This document shows, piece by piece, positions 23,302-34,989 of a DNA stretch of 64,000 bases; within the stretch, counting starts at the first letter, position 1, and every line of letters starts with the position of its first letter. The notes below the pieces were generated by a model. The model saw only the letters and a program-made list of their open reading frames with translations. It searched no databases and was not told where the DNA came from. This stretch comes from Lindgomyces ingoldianus (taxonomy: Eukaryota; Ascomycota; Dothideomycetes; Pleosporales; Lindgomycetaceae). Both the position numbers and the translations under genes were made by a program. The DNA is taken from positions 569,785 through 633,784 of the forward strand of contig NW_022985182.1 in the NCBI RefSeq assembly GCF_010093535.1, in the 5' to 3' direction.

Positions 23302-24206
23302 ATGACAGTCAGCGAACCCGACGTCACAGTTGGCGTCTTAGCTCTGCAGGGTGCGTTCAGTGAGCATCTTCAGCTCTTGCGCCAAGCGGCTGCATCGCTC
23401 GAGAAAAAGAATATCGACGGCTCGAAATGGCGGTTTTTAGAGATCAGGACGCCGGAGGAGCTGAGGCTATGCGATGCACTTATTCTGCCTGGGGGTGAGA
23501 GCACGACTATGTCCCTTGTTGCAGCGAGGTCGGGCATGTTGGAGCCGTTGAGGGAGTTTGTCAAGTGAGTGAATGGAAGGAGTCGCGTGACTCGTTGCTA
23601 ATGGTGTACAGGGTCCTGCGCAAACCTACCTGGGGAACATGCGCAGGTCTAATTCTACTAGCCGAGTCTGCAAATAGGACGAAGAAGGGCGGACAGGATT
23701 TGATTGGAGGGTTGGATGTAAGGGTGAACAGGAACCATTTTGGGAGACAGGTGGAAAGCTTCCAAACAAATCTATCGCTTCCATTCCTAGGAGACTCTCT
23801 AGGGAAAAGAGCCAACCAGCCTTTCCGGTGTGTCTTCATTCGGGCTCCAGTCGTTGAGAAGATTCTACCGCACCGGGCGGGCATACAGACTGAAGAGGCG
23901 TCGAGAGAAGGTACGATTGTGGCACCTTCCCAAAAACCCGCCGATGACCTGGCAAAAGAGGAATTGCAAGCAGAGGTGGAGATCATGGCTGCCCTGTCGA
24001 CGCATTCGCCTGCGCTGCAAAACAATCAAGAGCATGACCACCCTGGCGCTGAAGATATCATTGCGGTACGGCAAGGTAATGTCTTCGGGACAAGTTTCCA
24101 CCCTGAGTTGACCGACGATCCGCGAATACACGTGTGGTGGTTGGAAGAGGTCCTGAAGGCGGTCCAGCGAAGGGAGCAATTCGAGGTTGCAGACCGCACT
24201 CGGTAA
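23302..24206 (+). CDS. SNO1: Pyridoxal 5'-phosphate synthase glutaminase subunit (PdxT/SNO)
   Basis: This subunit frees ammonia from glutamine and passes it to PdxS/SNZ for de novo vitamin B6 synthesis. Two exons (23302-23564 and 23612-24206; GTGAGT donor, GTACAG acceptor) give 285 aa. Motifs in order: VGVLALQGAFSEHL at the start, LILPGGESTTMSLVA, TWGTCAGLILLAES with nucleophile Cys98, VNRNHFGRQVESF, and GTSFHPELTDD with the His-x-Glu of the triad. It is longer than bacterial PdxT (about 190-200 aa) because of an acidic insertion between RAP-VVEKILP and the final strand (roughly residues 200-250), a feature seen in fungal homologues. It converges with the CBP20 gene, leaving 193 bases between stops. 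Confidence 0.93.
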
Positions 24207-24399
24207 CGGGTTTGCAGACGGTCACATGCACCATTTGCAAAAGGCGTTGGAGGGGTAACTGCTTAGTTAGATGTAGACTAGAACATGGTGTTAGAGCCTC
24301 GAGGGGTATCGAAGTGGCGGAGACGAAGTCCGCAATAGATGATGAATGAACGCCAGCCCCAGCCCATGCCATGAACGCACGACTTCTCGTGAAGTACAC

Positions 24400-25072
24400 C
24401 TAGCGGTAGTCATCCCTTTCTCCATAGTCATCGTTAAGAGCCCTGCCGAATCCACCTCGGCCGGGGTCGTATTCCTGGCGATATTCATCACGCACTTGAC
24501 CACCAGATTTGCCTCGCCTGGGCCCAATTAGCATTGTTCTGAATCATCCTTGAGCAAGTCCATATGTACCCATATTGCCTGCCCTCTACAAAGCCCTCAT
24601 CTAGATCTGTGCGAACGACGCGCTCATCAAGCTTAGTACCTCCAATGTACTTCATGCAGTCCAGCGCATCCTGGTGGCTGTAGTACTCGACGAAGCAGAA
24701 GCCACACGGCGTCTTTTGGAATCGGTCGAGGCCCATGACCAGGCGCTTTATCTCACCGCATCTTGGGAACAGTTAGCACCGGGATTGAGAGGAGGACAGT
24801 TAGACTCGAGCAAGCGCACTTTGAGAAAAGTTCGTGAATCTGCTCTTCGGTGGTATAGAAGGACAGATTTCCGACGTAGAGGGTGGTTGCATCCTTTAGC
24901 TTGTCCTCGACTTCAGGGCTCACCCGAGAAGCGTCATCGTCGCGATACCTTCGGCGCTTCTGCATACTCTGGTTAAGGATGTCGGGATTGGACACTGTCA
25001 TCCACGTACCTTGCTGGAGGCGTATGAGCTGGGCTTGTCCATGCGCTCTACGGTGGATCGAACTGGAGGCAT
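24400..25072 (-). CDS. CBC2: Nuclear cap-binding protein subunit 2 (CBP20)
   Basis: CBP20 binds the 7-methylguanosine cap with CBP80 in the nucleus and takes part in splicing, export and decay. Four exons (25072-25010, 24968-24820, 24761-24570, 24517-24400) give 173 aa, typical for the family. The RRM is intact: RNP2 is [19 protein letters not shown]1 is [17 protein letters not shown]. It is followed by [18 protein letters not shown] and the cap-contacting tail [20 protein letters not shown]. The N-terminal [11 protein letters not shown] leader with its Tyr is also typical. Intron 1 is only 41 bases. Intron acceptors follow TTAACCAG, CTAACTGTTCCCAAG and GGGCCCAG. The gene is divergent from NUP82. 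Confidence 0.95.
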
Positions 25073-25494
25073 TTTGTGCTGCTCTGGAAGCGTGTCGAGG
25101 ATGATATTTATGATGTGAAGGAAGGGGGAGTGCTGGGGAGTGTTTGGGAGCGAGGCAAGCTTGGAGCTATTTCCGCCGAGGTTTTGCCAGGTTGCGGCGC
25201 GTCTTCCCCCAAACTTTCGACCAGAGGCTGTTCGAAACAAACAATCCCATCGCTTCCATTTGACAGATTTGCCGCGCTGTAGACTCACCCACTGGCTCCA
25301 ACACCGTCCATTCTGCCCATTTAACCCATTTCTCCGCCAATTCCGCGCCAGAGGACTCAACAGCAGGTTGCGCAGGCGCTCAGGTGGTCCAGCTAGCATC
25401 AACAGAACATAGGTCATCGTTGCAGCCCGTTGCTCGACTGGTGGAAAGAGCTATACGCTGAGGAGGGGCTTGCTTTCTGTGAGGAACACCCAAC
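25073..25494. promoter_or_regulatory. Divergent promoter between CBP20 and NUP82
   Basis: The 422 bases between the two start codons must hold both promoters. No named site is seen. Confidence 0.5.
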
Positions 25495-28209
25495 ATGCCC
25501 AAGGTCATCTGCCATACACCAGCATGGCTGTCCAGGCCAAATCCGGGCTTCGACCTTTTCATGCCGAAGACCCCGGCACGCACTTCGAATGGCACCAGGG
25601 CGATGCAGGATGAGCAGAAGCGGCCTAGTAAGGCTATTGCTACCCGCGACAATACAGAGGTATTTGTTGCAGTAGGGAATGAGGTTCGATGGGCAGATCT
25701 TACCAAGCTCAAGGAAGACCATGAGAGCATTGCGAACTTGGGTTCTTCGCGGAGTCAGCATCTTGCGAGTCTCGCGGGCAAATCCACCTACCGCGTAAGT
25801 ATTTACAGCTAACCAGAGGTCTCTTGCTAAATTAAATATCAGGTCCTCAAACTTCCCATCCACTACCCCATTTCACAGCTCGCTCTTTCTCCCTCTGGCG
25901 ATTATATGGCAGTCGCAACGTCACATACGGTACATGTTGTGCTCCTCCCCGATTCAACCCACCTCGAATCATCCGACGATGCAGCCCCGCTAAAACCGAA
26001 GACATTTCAAGTAGGCCCGACGGCGCACGTGCTAGAGGAATCGCCTATTGCGTCCCTGTTGTGGCACCCTCTCGGGTACCATGGGCGGTGTCTTGTCACC
26101 ATCACTCGTGAAGGTGTAGTGCGTCTGTGGGAGATAAATCGGTCTGATCGGTCAACTTTCAATGAGCCTTCGCTCTCGATCGATCTCAAGAAGCTGGCAA
26201 ACGCTATCAATGATGAGGAGAATTTGAGCGCGTCAAAGTACGGAGCTCCTAAAGGCTTCTCTCCCGATTCTTTTGAGCTCGAGGTGGCGTCGGCGTGCTT
26301 CGGAGATTTTCCTGACCAGGAGGGCGTTCACGGGTGGGCGCCAATGACATTATGGATTGCCATGGTGGAGGGTGAAGTTTACGCGTTGTGCCCGCTGCTA
26401 CCAAAGAAGTGGCAGCTTAAGGAATCACCGGGAGCGTCTACCTTCTTGCAGACACTGGCTACTTCAATCAACACCAACTATGCAGAAGTGCACGATGATC
26501 CTGAAGCCACATTAGAAAGCCAAGCCACTGCGAATAAGCAGCTCTCGTGGCTGTCGGATATTGTCTATAACGAATCTGTGCGAGAAGAGCCCTGCTATGG
26601 AGAGCCGATTAAGGTGTACTCCCGTCCGACGAATGCCCCAGCTTGTCCACTCCTCCAAGGCCCATTCTCCCTCACCCCAGAAGTCGAAGAGTTTGAGCTT
26701 AGCGACATTATAGCCTTTTCCTTAAAGACATTCTCTGATGGCACCGCGGACGAGCCGGCGGAGGGCGTGCCAGCGGCGGTCGTCTGTCTCCTCACGGATA
26801 CGTCTCAGGTCCTTGTATGTCTTGATCTTGAGGGCATTGTAGGGCGCTGGCTACCCTCTTCTTCGGTAAGCTTACAACATGCTCTTGAAAATTATTTTTT
26901 TTTTTGAAAAAAAAAGCATAGAGTTAACATTTATCAGAATCAATACGCGCTGTCGGACACTCCAGATCACACGTTTGCCATTGTGGAGATAATAGCTCTT
27001 GGGGGTGAGGGTGACGCACCGTCATTCAATCAATGCTTCACCCCCGATGTTCATACTGACTTTTCTTTTTACGTCTCCCGCACTAGCGGTGTGTTCTACA
27101 TCTCCCTGGAACCATGGATTCGAAAGCTGGAAAACGAGCTCTCAGAACCAGAGAAGGAGGGCGCCGAATTTCGCTCAAGGCTTCTCTTCGAGGGCGCAAG
27201 TACCTTAGTTGAGACATGCATAAACAAACCTACCGAGGAGGTCACCTCTTGTGTCGCCATCGAGAACGGCAACATTGGGTATCTCCTTCTTACCATCATA
27301 GGACAAGAGCCATGTGCGGTCATATTCGATGCTCCCGAAGATGGGCTACCAAATGAGGAGGAAATTAAAGACTACCTTGCAATAGAGGGGCCAGTACCAG
27401 AGATCCGGCCAGTGTACCAAGCGCCCAAGGAACTGTATGCTCCATCCCAGGTCGCAGCCGTTCTCGACCAGGTCGTTCCATCTCGTCACAAAGCCTTACT
27501 CAAAGAAGAAGTCCGCCTGTCTCCTGCGAACCTCGAGCTTCTGATGACAGTTCACAAAGTCCTGAGCCAGGAAACACACCGACTCGGCCTTGCAGTCTCG
27601 GACCTATTCAGGCGCTGTGAACGCCTGCAAGATGAATTCAAAAACCAGATCTTCAGAACCGCGCAACTCTCGACGCGGATCGACTCTATCACCGGGGAGG
27701 ATGAAGTTCCGTCTGACAACGGTTCTGATGCATTCGTCTATGGGAACGCAAAGATCGAGGACCGACTTGAGAAAGTCAAGACGAGGCAAAAACACCTCAA
27801 TGCACGATACGAAGCTATTCGCAAGAAAATGGTCAATGTCGGCGGCCCCGATCTCAGCGAAAAGGAGAGCGACTGGATCGAGGAGCTTCAGACGATGGAT
27901 CGAAGTCTAGAGCAATCAGCAGAGCGGCTAACGGATGATCAAGATGGCAGCGCAGTACCAGCGTGGCAGCGTCTGGAGCATGTCAAGACGGCGAAAGTCG
28001 ACCTGACAGTCGCCGTTGAGAAAGCGGCAAAGGATGGAAAGGAGAAGCAGGCGCAGAAGCAAGCGCCCGGTGGTGTGAAAGTGCCGTCACAATCGCGGAG
28101 ACAGGAGAATGAGCATATCGAAGCGCTACTGCAGCGAGAATCGGACTTGGTTGAAGCCGCGACGAATCGGCTAAGGAGCATGGGAATTTCAATACCTGAG
28201 GAGAGTTGA
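25495..28209 (+). CDS. NUP82: Nucleoporin Nup82
   Basis: Nup82 is a structural subunit of the cytoplasmic export platform of the nuclear pore, partnering Nup159 and Nsp1 in yeast. Three exons (25495-25794, 25843-26865, 26938-28209) give 864 aa, near the usual fungal length. The N-terminal two thirds is beta-propeller-like, with repeats such as LALSPSGDYMAVATSHTVHV and SLLWHPLGYHGRCLVTITREGVVRLWEI. The last third (from about residue 590) is coiled coil, with heptad-like KIEDRLEKVKTRQKHLNARYEAI, ending RLRSMGISIPEES. Intron 2 (26866-26937) carries a T11/A9 inverted run that could fold into a hairpin near 26895-26924. The family call rests on the propeller plus coiled-coil layout and sequence style. 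Confidence 0.88.
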
Positions 28210-29974
28210 GGCGAGACCAGGAGTGTGGCGTGGTACGCTAGATATGCTCATGTGTACACTACTTAGGGGATCTTGACTCAGTAGAAGAAGTTCGTCAAAC
28301 CAGTATCGTGAACGGCTTTTTTTTTTCTCGCGTTCCTGGCGCCCACCATGCTAGGCGTTGCCATGTCTGTCAACCACGCTGTCGGAAGCTCAGTACGATG
28401 CGGGTGAACGTTTGACCTCGTTAATTTTGGCGCTGCCCAGGTAATTTTTGCATAAAGTGACCTGGGTCTGAGGCTTATGTGTTGAAAAAAGCATCTACTG
28501 CATCAATTGATCTCTTGACCGTCCATGGAAACCTTGGAACGGGGACAAATGTCGTGATGTTAATGGCTAGAAAACCCCCTGAATGGACTGCTGCAAGTGC
28601 AGATTTTCGAACATTTCATATCATGATGCGCAGTAATTGGCCAGCGAATCGAAAACGGGATTCCCAAAGCGGCGGGTTTCGCGGTTCTGGTTGGTGGTGT
28701 GCTCGTTAACAGCATCCTCCCAAGGCTAAGTCGACAATGCCAATGTTTCCTCATCAAAAGCTTGCTTGCCTGCTCGCTCGCTCACAACGCTTTTCGCTTG
28801 CGAAATCCATCCATCGACTGGGCGAATATCAGGGGGAAGAAAACACTCTCCCAATCAAAACCACACGGACCCGTCTGAGAATAGTAATTTCACTGCATAT
28901 ATCATGCATCGAAATAGGGTCGTTTGCAGCTTTGAAGGATCAGTGTACAGGATGTATATTGTTCCTTTCCCCCAGGGCTGAATTGCTGCAAATCAACGCA
29001 TGAGGGGTTATTTTAAACGGCAGGGAGGACGCGATCTGACTGTGCCGCTTGAGTGCTGTGTTACCCACCACGCTTCTCAAAACGGCTTTGAGATGTGCTG
29101 ATGAAATGCAGGTAGCCGTGTCATTGGCATTGGGAGTGGAAGGTCCCGAGGTAAGGTGGCTTCGACGAAGTCCGCTGCCAAGCCCACCGGCACAGCACAG
29201 CGCGAGGACGGTGGATGAGAGCGAGGGTTGATGTGAAATGTCAGTGAATGTGCTGAGCTCCCTGCGAAATGCGGCACGGCCGGCTTTATATCACGCCTGT
29301 ATCACATCACCGCAGGGCTGGCCGCGCGCCAACGGCCATCTCATCGACTCCTTCAGAGTCACATCGAGGCGGTATCCACGTTTCTGGCCTCGAGAACTGC
29401 CCTAAGCGGGGGTGCGAAGGTGTGAGGGCAAGATGGTGGGCGCTTAACTGCTGTCCAGGACCGACTGCCGACGGGGTGGGCATCTGGCTGCACACACCAT
29501 CACATCTTGGGCATCGCCAAAGGGGCCACCCTCTGGCTCGGCCGCTCTTGGGGGATCCCGCCCGCGCCGTGAAGACTTGCATCGCATCCGCTCAGTGGTT
29601 GCGCATCCCTGCCGGCTCAATCTGCACGCACGGCGCCCATTCGCTCCTCGTCTGCCCGCTCAGAAGCTGACATGCACTGGCTAGCAAGCCATGCCCACCG
29701 TTCGGGCGATTCCAGTTGCTGCCAATTCGCCTGTCGACGAGGCCCTGTCCTTTATTGTTAACTGGGTGGTCGCACGAGGCAGTCCTGGCCTCTCCATAAG
29801 ACTGCTGATTGCCCCCGCCACCGCACGCTTCCGACCTGCGTCGCCTCTGCTGCAAGTCAAGTCCAGTCCAGCTCTCCTCGCCGCAGCTTCTATCGGGACT
29901 CTGCATTGTGTGTGAACGACGGAGAAATAGAAAGAGAAAGAGAAATAGAAAAGAGTCGGCCCGGCTCATTCATC
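28210..29974. other. Long intergenic stretch
   Basis: Nearly 1.8 kb without a recognised gene. The end (29915-29965) is an A/G-rich purine run, probably in the leader of the next gene. Confidence 0.45.
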
Positions 29975-30840
29975 ATGTTTCGTTTCACAGAGTTGGTGTT
30001 TCTCGTCGCCAGCTTGCCCCTCGCATACTCGCACACAGTTATTGTGTATCCCGGCTGGAGAGGAAACAACATCCACACCAACGGAACTGTATCAGACACC
30101 GATCCAAACATAATACCGGGCTCATTAGGCATCAACTACGACAACGGCACATATGGGTTTCCCTATGGAATGCAATGGATGTATCCATGTAGGTACCCGC
30201 AGATTCCGAACTCATCATGCCGAGCTCCCCACTGACTCCCAGCTTCCAGGCGGCGGCATGCCCACATCTTCAAACCGCACAAAATGGCCCATCAGCGGCG
30301 GTGCAATTTCTGTCCAACCCGGATGGTTCCCAGGACATGCCCTCGCTCAGATTTACATTAACATGGGCTTCGGCAATGAACCCCTTAACATGTCCCATTC
30401 GATGCTTCCGGTCTTCCAGATCACCGGACCCACCAACAATGAGTATCCTGGCACTTTCTGTCTCCCACAGGTCCCGTTACCAGCGAACTACACGCCGAAA
30501 ATTGGAGACAATGCGACAATTCAAGTTATCGAGCTTGCGCAACATGGCGCCGCTTTGTATAATGTGAGTCTCACCTCGTTCTCGTCCATAAAAGGCATGA
30601 ATATTCACTAACGATTCTCCCTAGTGCGCCGATATCACATTTGCCGACCCAAAGGACGTCCCAGAGGTGAACTCCTCGAATTGTTTCAACTCAACAGGCG
30701 CAGCAGACAGAATTGGATTCAACCTTGTCTTCACAACCACTAGTCTATCAGCCGCGTACCCGTCGCTTCAAGTCAACGCATACGTTTCCTTCGCCCTACC
30801 GCTGCTATTGGTCATGGCGTCGTGGCTTACGTGGATCTAA
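29975..30840 (+). CDS. BIM1/X325-type copper-binding cell-surface protein (LPMO-like fold), GPI-anchored
   Basis: Three exons (29975-30188, 30250-30563, 30625-30840) give 247 aa. A signal peptide (MFRFTELVFLVASLPLAYS) is followed directly by His, as in LPMO-like proteins where the mature N-terminal His binds copper: HTVIVYPGWRGNNIHTNGTV. The middle holds MYPCGGMP, ISVQPGWFPGHALAQIYINMG and the family-typical second His. Four cysteines (in PCGG, TFCLPQ, NCADI and SNCFN) can form two disulfides. Several Asn-X-Ser/Thr sites are present. The C terminus ends in a hydrophobic tail (YVSFALPLLLVMASWLTWI) expected of a GPI signal. The X325/BIM1 family binds copper at the fungal surface and does not cut polysaccharides; in Cryptococcus Bim1 helps copper uptake. 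Exon 1 donor (GTAGGT) was chosen to restore PCGGMP. Confidence 0.88.
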
Positions 30841-31851
30841 ACCAATTGGCCTGATCTGATTTGATCTTCACTCATCATCCATCTTTCAGTGCGATTTAGG
30901 GGAACAGAATTGGAATTGGAATGGTGTTCGGCGTAGGGGGAGTGATATCCAGCGGGCATTTTGTTTGGACAGGACAGCGCATTTCGATTTACAGAGTACG
31001 ATATCACCAATCATGTGAGTCAGTCAGATTAGCTACTCAATGTTGCAACAGAATTTCGGTATTCCAGGGTATTCCAGAGTTGCAGGGTGGATATCTGGGC
31101 GTAGTGACGAGGAATGATGTAGTGCGAGATCAGGCGAGGTGAGGAAATCACGGAAAGGTTCTGCACACACAGCTCCAATGTACATAGCCTCGGCGCTGGG
31201 GGTCCTTCTCTGTCTCTCTTTGTCTGCAACGCGACGAGTTGTTCACGGTCTAACTCTTGACTGCGTGCGTCATCTGCCTCGGTCTGCATCACCGGGTTGA
31301 CCATCATGCAGCTTGCCTTTCCTTGGAAAGTGTAATACAGTAGTTTAATGGAATCGAAAGTAAAACTAATTCGGATCACTGATGTGCACATTTGCGAGAA
31401 GCGACTCAGATCACGAGTCTGTAATACGGAAGATGAGCATGAAGATTAGTAGATACTTGCTGACTGACCGTGACGTGTACTCTGACAACCAAGACCCTTC
31501 TAACATATTCACCTATATTACTGGGATACCTTACTTCCTCCCCCGGGTCCCCCCTCTCTCCCTGACTGTCATCCCAGTCCAGCATCCTCATCCACGGATT
31601 CAGAAGCAGAACTACGCACAGACCATATGTCCCCCACTTCTCCCAATCAAGCTTAAATCGAACGGCTCCCTGCATATCCAGGTAGACTTGGAAAATAGCT
31701 CTGCCCAACGGCGCGTACATTCAAAATTGCCCTCTGCCTGGGTGGCTGCGGCTACCTAGGCCGCCCGAGGACCATGAGCGCCCAGGCAACATTTACGTTT
31801 TTGTTTCTCTGAGGGCTGTGAGTAGCCTGGGCTTAGAGCGGCTTGTAAAGT
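30841..31851. other. Intergenic stretch
   Basis: About 1 kb without a recognised gene, leading into the repeat island. Confidence 0.45.
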
Positions 31852-31950
31852 GAATTCTTGGCAGGTATTAAGGGCTTTTCTGCTCACAGTGTGTATGGCG
31901 CGTGGGCCACTCGGGTGGGTATTGATGTCAGTACCCCAAGTTCTAGTATA
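31852..31950 (-). repeat. Foldback repeat copy A (partial)
   Basis: This partial copy shares CTTTTCTGCTCACAG, a TATGGCGC block, GGGCCACTCG and GGGTATTGA with the copies at 33451 and 34990. Orientation is opposite to copy E. Several transitions separate it from them. Confidence 0.7.
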
Positions 31951-31999
31951 AACATAGGACCTTACTCTCTCAACCCCTAGTCTCATCGATAGCTCAAAT

Positions 32000-32620
32000 T
32001 TGCCAACGCCCTACTCAAGAAGAAGCTCTATGACTTCTTTTCAACTCTCTTTGTCCTCTTCTGCTCTTTCCCATTCTCTTTGTTCTCCTCTGCTGCTTTG
32101 ACTACCTCCTTTGTGATCCTAATTTCGCCGCCTCGACGATCAGGAAGAAGCTCCATGGCTCTTTGATCAAGAGACATTGCCATCTCGGCGACTAGTGCCA
32201 CGAATATCCCAAATCTTTCTACGTCCTGCTGCGTCCTGCTGCAGAAGAAGCTTCATGACTTCTCTCTCACTATCCCTGTTCTGTGTCGCTGCTTTGACTA
32301 CCTCCTCTGTAATCCTGATTTCGTCGCCTCGACGCTCAAGCAGAAGCCCCATGGCTATTGATCAAAGGACTTGGTTATCTCAGCTACAAGTCCAGCCGAT
32401 ATCTCAAATTTTCCTACTACCTGCTTGAGAAGAAGACCTATAACTTCTATCCAACACTTCCAGTTCTCCACCGCTGCTTTAACTACCTCGTCTGTGATCC
32501 AAACTCCATGGCCTGGATGCTAAGCAAAACCATTAATACTTATTTGTCACTCAGCTCATTCCCCACCGCTTCGATTACCTCTTTCACAGCCTGTATACTC
32601 ACATAAAATGGAAATGGGGA
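32000..32620 (-). pseudogene. Fragment of an NLR-type gene: tandem VMxLLL / ITEEVVKAA repeats
   Basis: On the minus strand at least three units of a tandem repeat can be read in shifting frames: ITDEVVKAAVENWKCWIEV (near 32500-32440), LLLERRGDEIRITEEVVKAA then REVMKLLLQQ (near 32345-32225), and RRGGEIRITKEVVKAAEEN (near 32140-32080). Units of this type (EVMxLLLxxRGDEIxITEEVVKAAAxN) form C-terminal repeat arrays of fungal STAND/NLR proteins tied to heterokaryon recognition. Stops and frameshifts break every unit and no NACHT or effector domain is near. It is a decayed fragment. Confidence 0.65.
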
Positions 32621-32977
32621 TGGATGCATAGAGACAAGTCTTTCCCAGTCACTTGGGTACCTTTAGGTTAAAAGGGGAGCCGTATCCTAAGCTAGAGACA
32701 ATCGCGCGGGATAAATTGCGGGCTGTTGGCTTATAGGTTTACATACAGGCCAACTTCTGAAAAATATTAGATAACATGCGGCATATTCTTACACTTGTGT
32801 AGATGTGTTGTATGTTTTATCGAGGAGAACGAGTGCTTTAGGTTTAGAGGGGCGGTTGATTACCCTATTTATAAACTGAATGTTAGCGCATGGACCATCT
32901 AGATGTACGCCAAGTACTCTTGCTCAAGCGTACCGGAATAAAGTATGCCAGCGTAACACCAAATAAACTCTTGCAAT

Positions 32978-33109
32978 ACTAGAACCATAATATTGACGTC
33001 GATACCCGTCCAAGTAGCCCATGAGCCATACAAACTATGATCAGAAAAGCGGTCAATACCCGGCAAGAATTGACTTCATTACCCGCTAGAAGGTACTCAC
33101 TACCCGCCA
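32978..33109 (+). repeat. Foldback repeat copy B
   Basis: It starts ACTAGAACC, then TATTGACGTCGATACCCGTC, AGCCATACAAACTATGA, CAATACCCGGCAAGAATTGA and ACCCGCTAGA, in the same order and orientation as copy E and inverted to copies A, C and D. It differs mainly by C/T and G/A changes. Confidence 0.75.
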
Positions 33110-33450
33110 AAAGTGCCACACCCCACAGTACACATACCCTTAAGGGCCTCCTGACCACCCACGGGACACACCGGGATATACTCGGTGGGCAGGACCTACA
33201 TAGTTCACGTGATGAGACCACGTGACACTTACCTGTATTTATTCTATATATCCTCTGAAGCTTACTCCTCAAGCATTCTGTCGCGTACAGCTATCCGTCT
33301 ATATATATCCTTCTGCTGTGCTAGCTGGGAGTTTGACCTTTTGGCAAACGCAACACATTCGTCTCACAATACAAGCCTCATCTAATCTTCAACGGTCTAC
33401 CCATTGTGCCTCACATAGTGTATTTTTTGTGTGTGTAGTAGCGCCTTTTT

Positions 33451-33676
33451 TACGGGTAGTAGCGACCCTTTAGCGGGTAGTGAGGGCTCTCTAGCAAGTA
33501 GTGGGGACCCTCTAGCAGGTGGTAACGACCTTCCTTTCGGCGTGTACTTACCTGACGCTAGTAGCGGGTAGCAAAGTCAATTCTTTGCGGGTATTGAGGG
33601 CTTTTCTGCTCGCAGTTTGTATGGCGCATGGGCCACTCGAATGGGTATTGACGTCAATTCCCTGGGTTCTAGTATA
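33451..33676 (-). repeat. Foldback repeat copy C
   Basis: This is near identical in reverse complement to copy E at 34990-35190, differing mostly by transitions. It includes degenerate units of about 21 bases around GCGGGTAGT between 33450 and 33530, and ends at GACGTCAATTCCCTGGGTTC. Confidence 0.8.
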
Positions 33677-33690
33677 GCATAGGACTCTCT

Positions 33691-33810
33691 TGCGGGTAGT
33701 GGCGACCTTCCTTTTAGTGTGTATTCACCTCACCCTAATAGCGGGGGCGAAGTCATTTCTTGCCAGGTATTAAGCGCTTCTCTGCTCACGGTTTTTATAG
33801 CGCATAGGCC
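33691..33810 (-). repeat. Foldback repeat copy D
   Basis: A diverged copy directly beside copy C in the same orientation: TTGCGGGTAGTGGCGACCTT, then AATAGCGGG, AGTCATTTCTTGCCAGGTAT and CTCTGCTCACGG. It has lost the GACGTC end. Confidence 0.65.
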
Positions 33811-34445
33811 ATGTATAGAATGAATAGTTGCTGACTAACCCACCACAAGCCTTGAACAACGTTAAGAGGGTGAATTAGAGAGTTATGCTTTTGCGAATCT
33901 AGAAATCCGCTGTAAGTACCCTCCTCGCTTGATTCTATCAATTATAGAAGCAGATTTTTGGTGCTTGATTTCGATATATAGGTTGTACATTGTCAATACT
34001 GATAAATACCTTCACCTTTGTCTCTTACATTTCTGCTTCGTGATCGATTGCGGCGTATCTCTTCAAATGGAAGGTGATGCAACCCAGAGGTGTGGGTGGT
34101 TCGAAATATCAGATATGAAATCAACTTAATTAGGAATAATTTGACTGGTTGTGCACTTGAAATTGGACAGCAAAGGTTGAGGCAAATCGCGAGACATGTT
34201 GCATACTGGGATGCGCGTGACCGAAGCTGCGCACAAATTCTCATAGCGTGACCATAAGCAACCCACCGCTATATGTTATCATTCAACATTGGGTGACATT
34301 GGCTGATTTAAGTCGAGCAATAATCTTAAGTCTTTGCCTGCATACCGCGTATATAGTTGCCTTGCCATCTTTCACGGAATGGAACAAACTCAACACAAGA
34401 TAAGAAACACAACGATCACCTCCTATCAAAGAAACTTAATTTAAT
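33811..34445. other. Intergenic stretch between repeats and the CBM14 gene
   Basis: AT-leaning sequence with no recognised gene; it holds the promoter of the small secreted protein. Confidence 0.45.
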
Positions 34446-34797
34446 ATGGTTCGAATTCTTGCCCTCTCATTATTGTTCCTGCCGGCCAGTAAGCTACCAC
34501 ACTGATTTTATGGTCCAATATACTGAATTTCGTGGTACAGTAGTTGGGGCCAGTGCAATCCCTTCTCCGCAAAACCCTGGTTTCGGCTGGTATTGTAGTG
34601 GTAAGGAAGATGGCAACTATCCCCATCCGTTCACGTGCCACAAGTATATTGCATGTGTCGGAAAACAATACGCATACGAGATGTCATGTCCGATGGGTCC
34701 GGATGGGCCCCTTCACTTCAATCCAAATACCGGGCACAATCCCTCACAAACGTTTTGCGACTACCCTGACAAGGCAGGGTGTTATCAGCCAAATTAA
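34446..34797 (+). CDS. Small secreted chitin-binding protein (CBM14/peritrophin-A, Avr4-like)
   Basis: Two exons (34446-34488 and 34541-34797; GTAAGC donor, GTACAG acceptor) give 99 aa. The intron splits the signal peptide: MVRILALSLLFLPA joins IVGASA, a clean AxA cleavage site. The mature part is one CBM14 domain with six cysteines: WYCSGKEDG, FTCHKYIACVG, YEMSCPMGP, QTFCDYPD and AGCYQPN. The aromatic and Asn-rich centre (LHFNPNTGHN) is where chitin contacts occur in this family. In plant-pathogenic Dothideomycetes the Avr4 effectors have this domain and shield fungal walls from plant chitinases; CBM14 also occurs in other fungi, so an effector role is inference. The gene is intact although it sits in a repeat-rich island, between two inverted copies of a foldback repeat. 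Confidence 0.87.
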
Positions 34798-34989
34798 AGA
34801 TGGAGAGAAGGTCTCGAGAGTGGGTGGTATCCCTTTCGCTTCGTGTGTGTGTAGTGTGTGACAGGGCGTTTGTGTAGGCATGTTACGGGCACCATTTTCA
34901 AGAATGACGTCAGAAAATAGGTATGATGTATGTTTGTGGTATAGTATTAATATATTATTCTATTACTTTTAAAATATCTACGCTGTATC

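Noticed and set aside
26866..26937. T11/A9 inverted run as a transposon or terminator
   Set aside because: It lies within a normal Nup82 intron and the protein continues on both sides; it is more likely a simple-sequence hairpin.
33433..33530. CRISPR-like array of spaced repeats
   Set aside because: The units around GCGGGTAGT are degenerate, about 21 bases apart without unique spacers, and belong to the foldback repeat in a eukaryotic genome.
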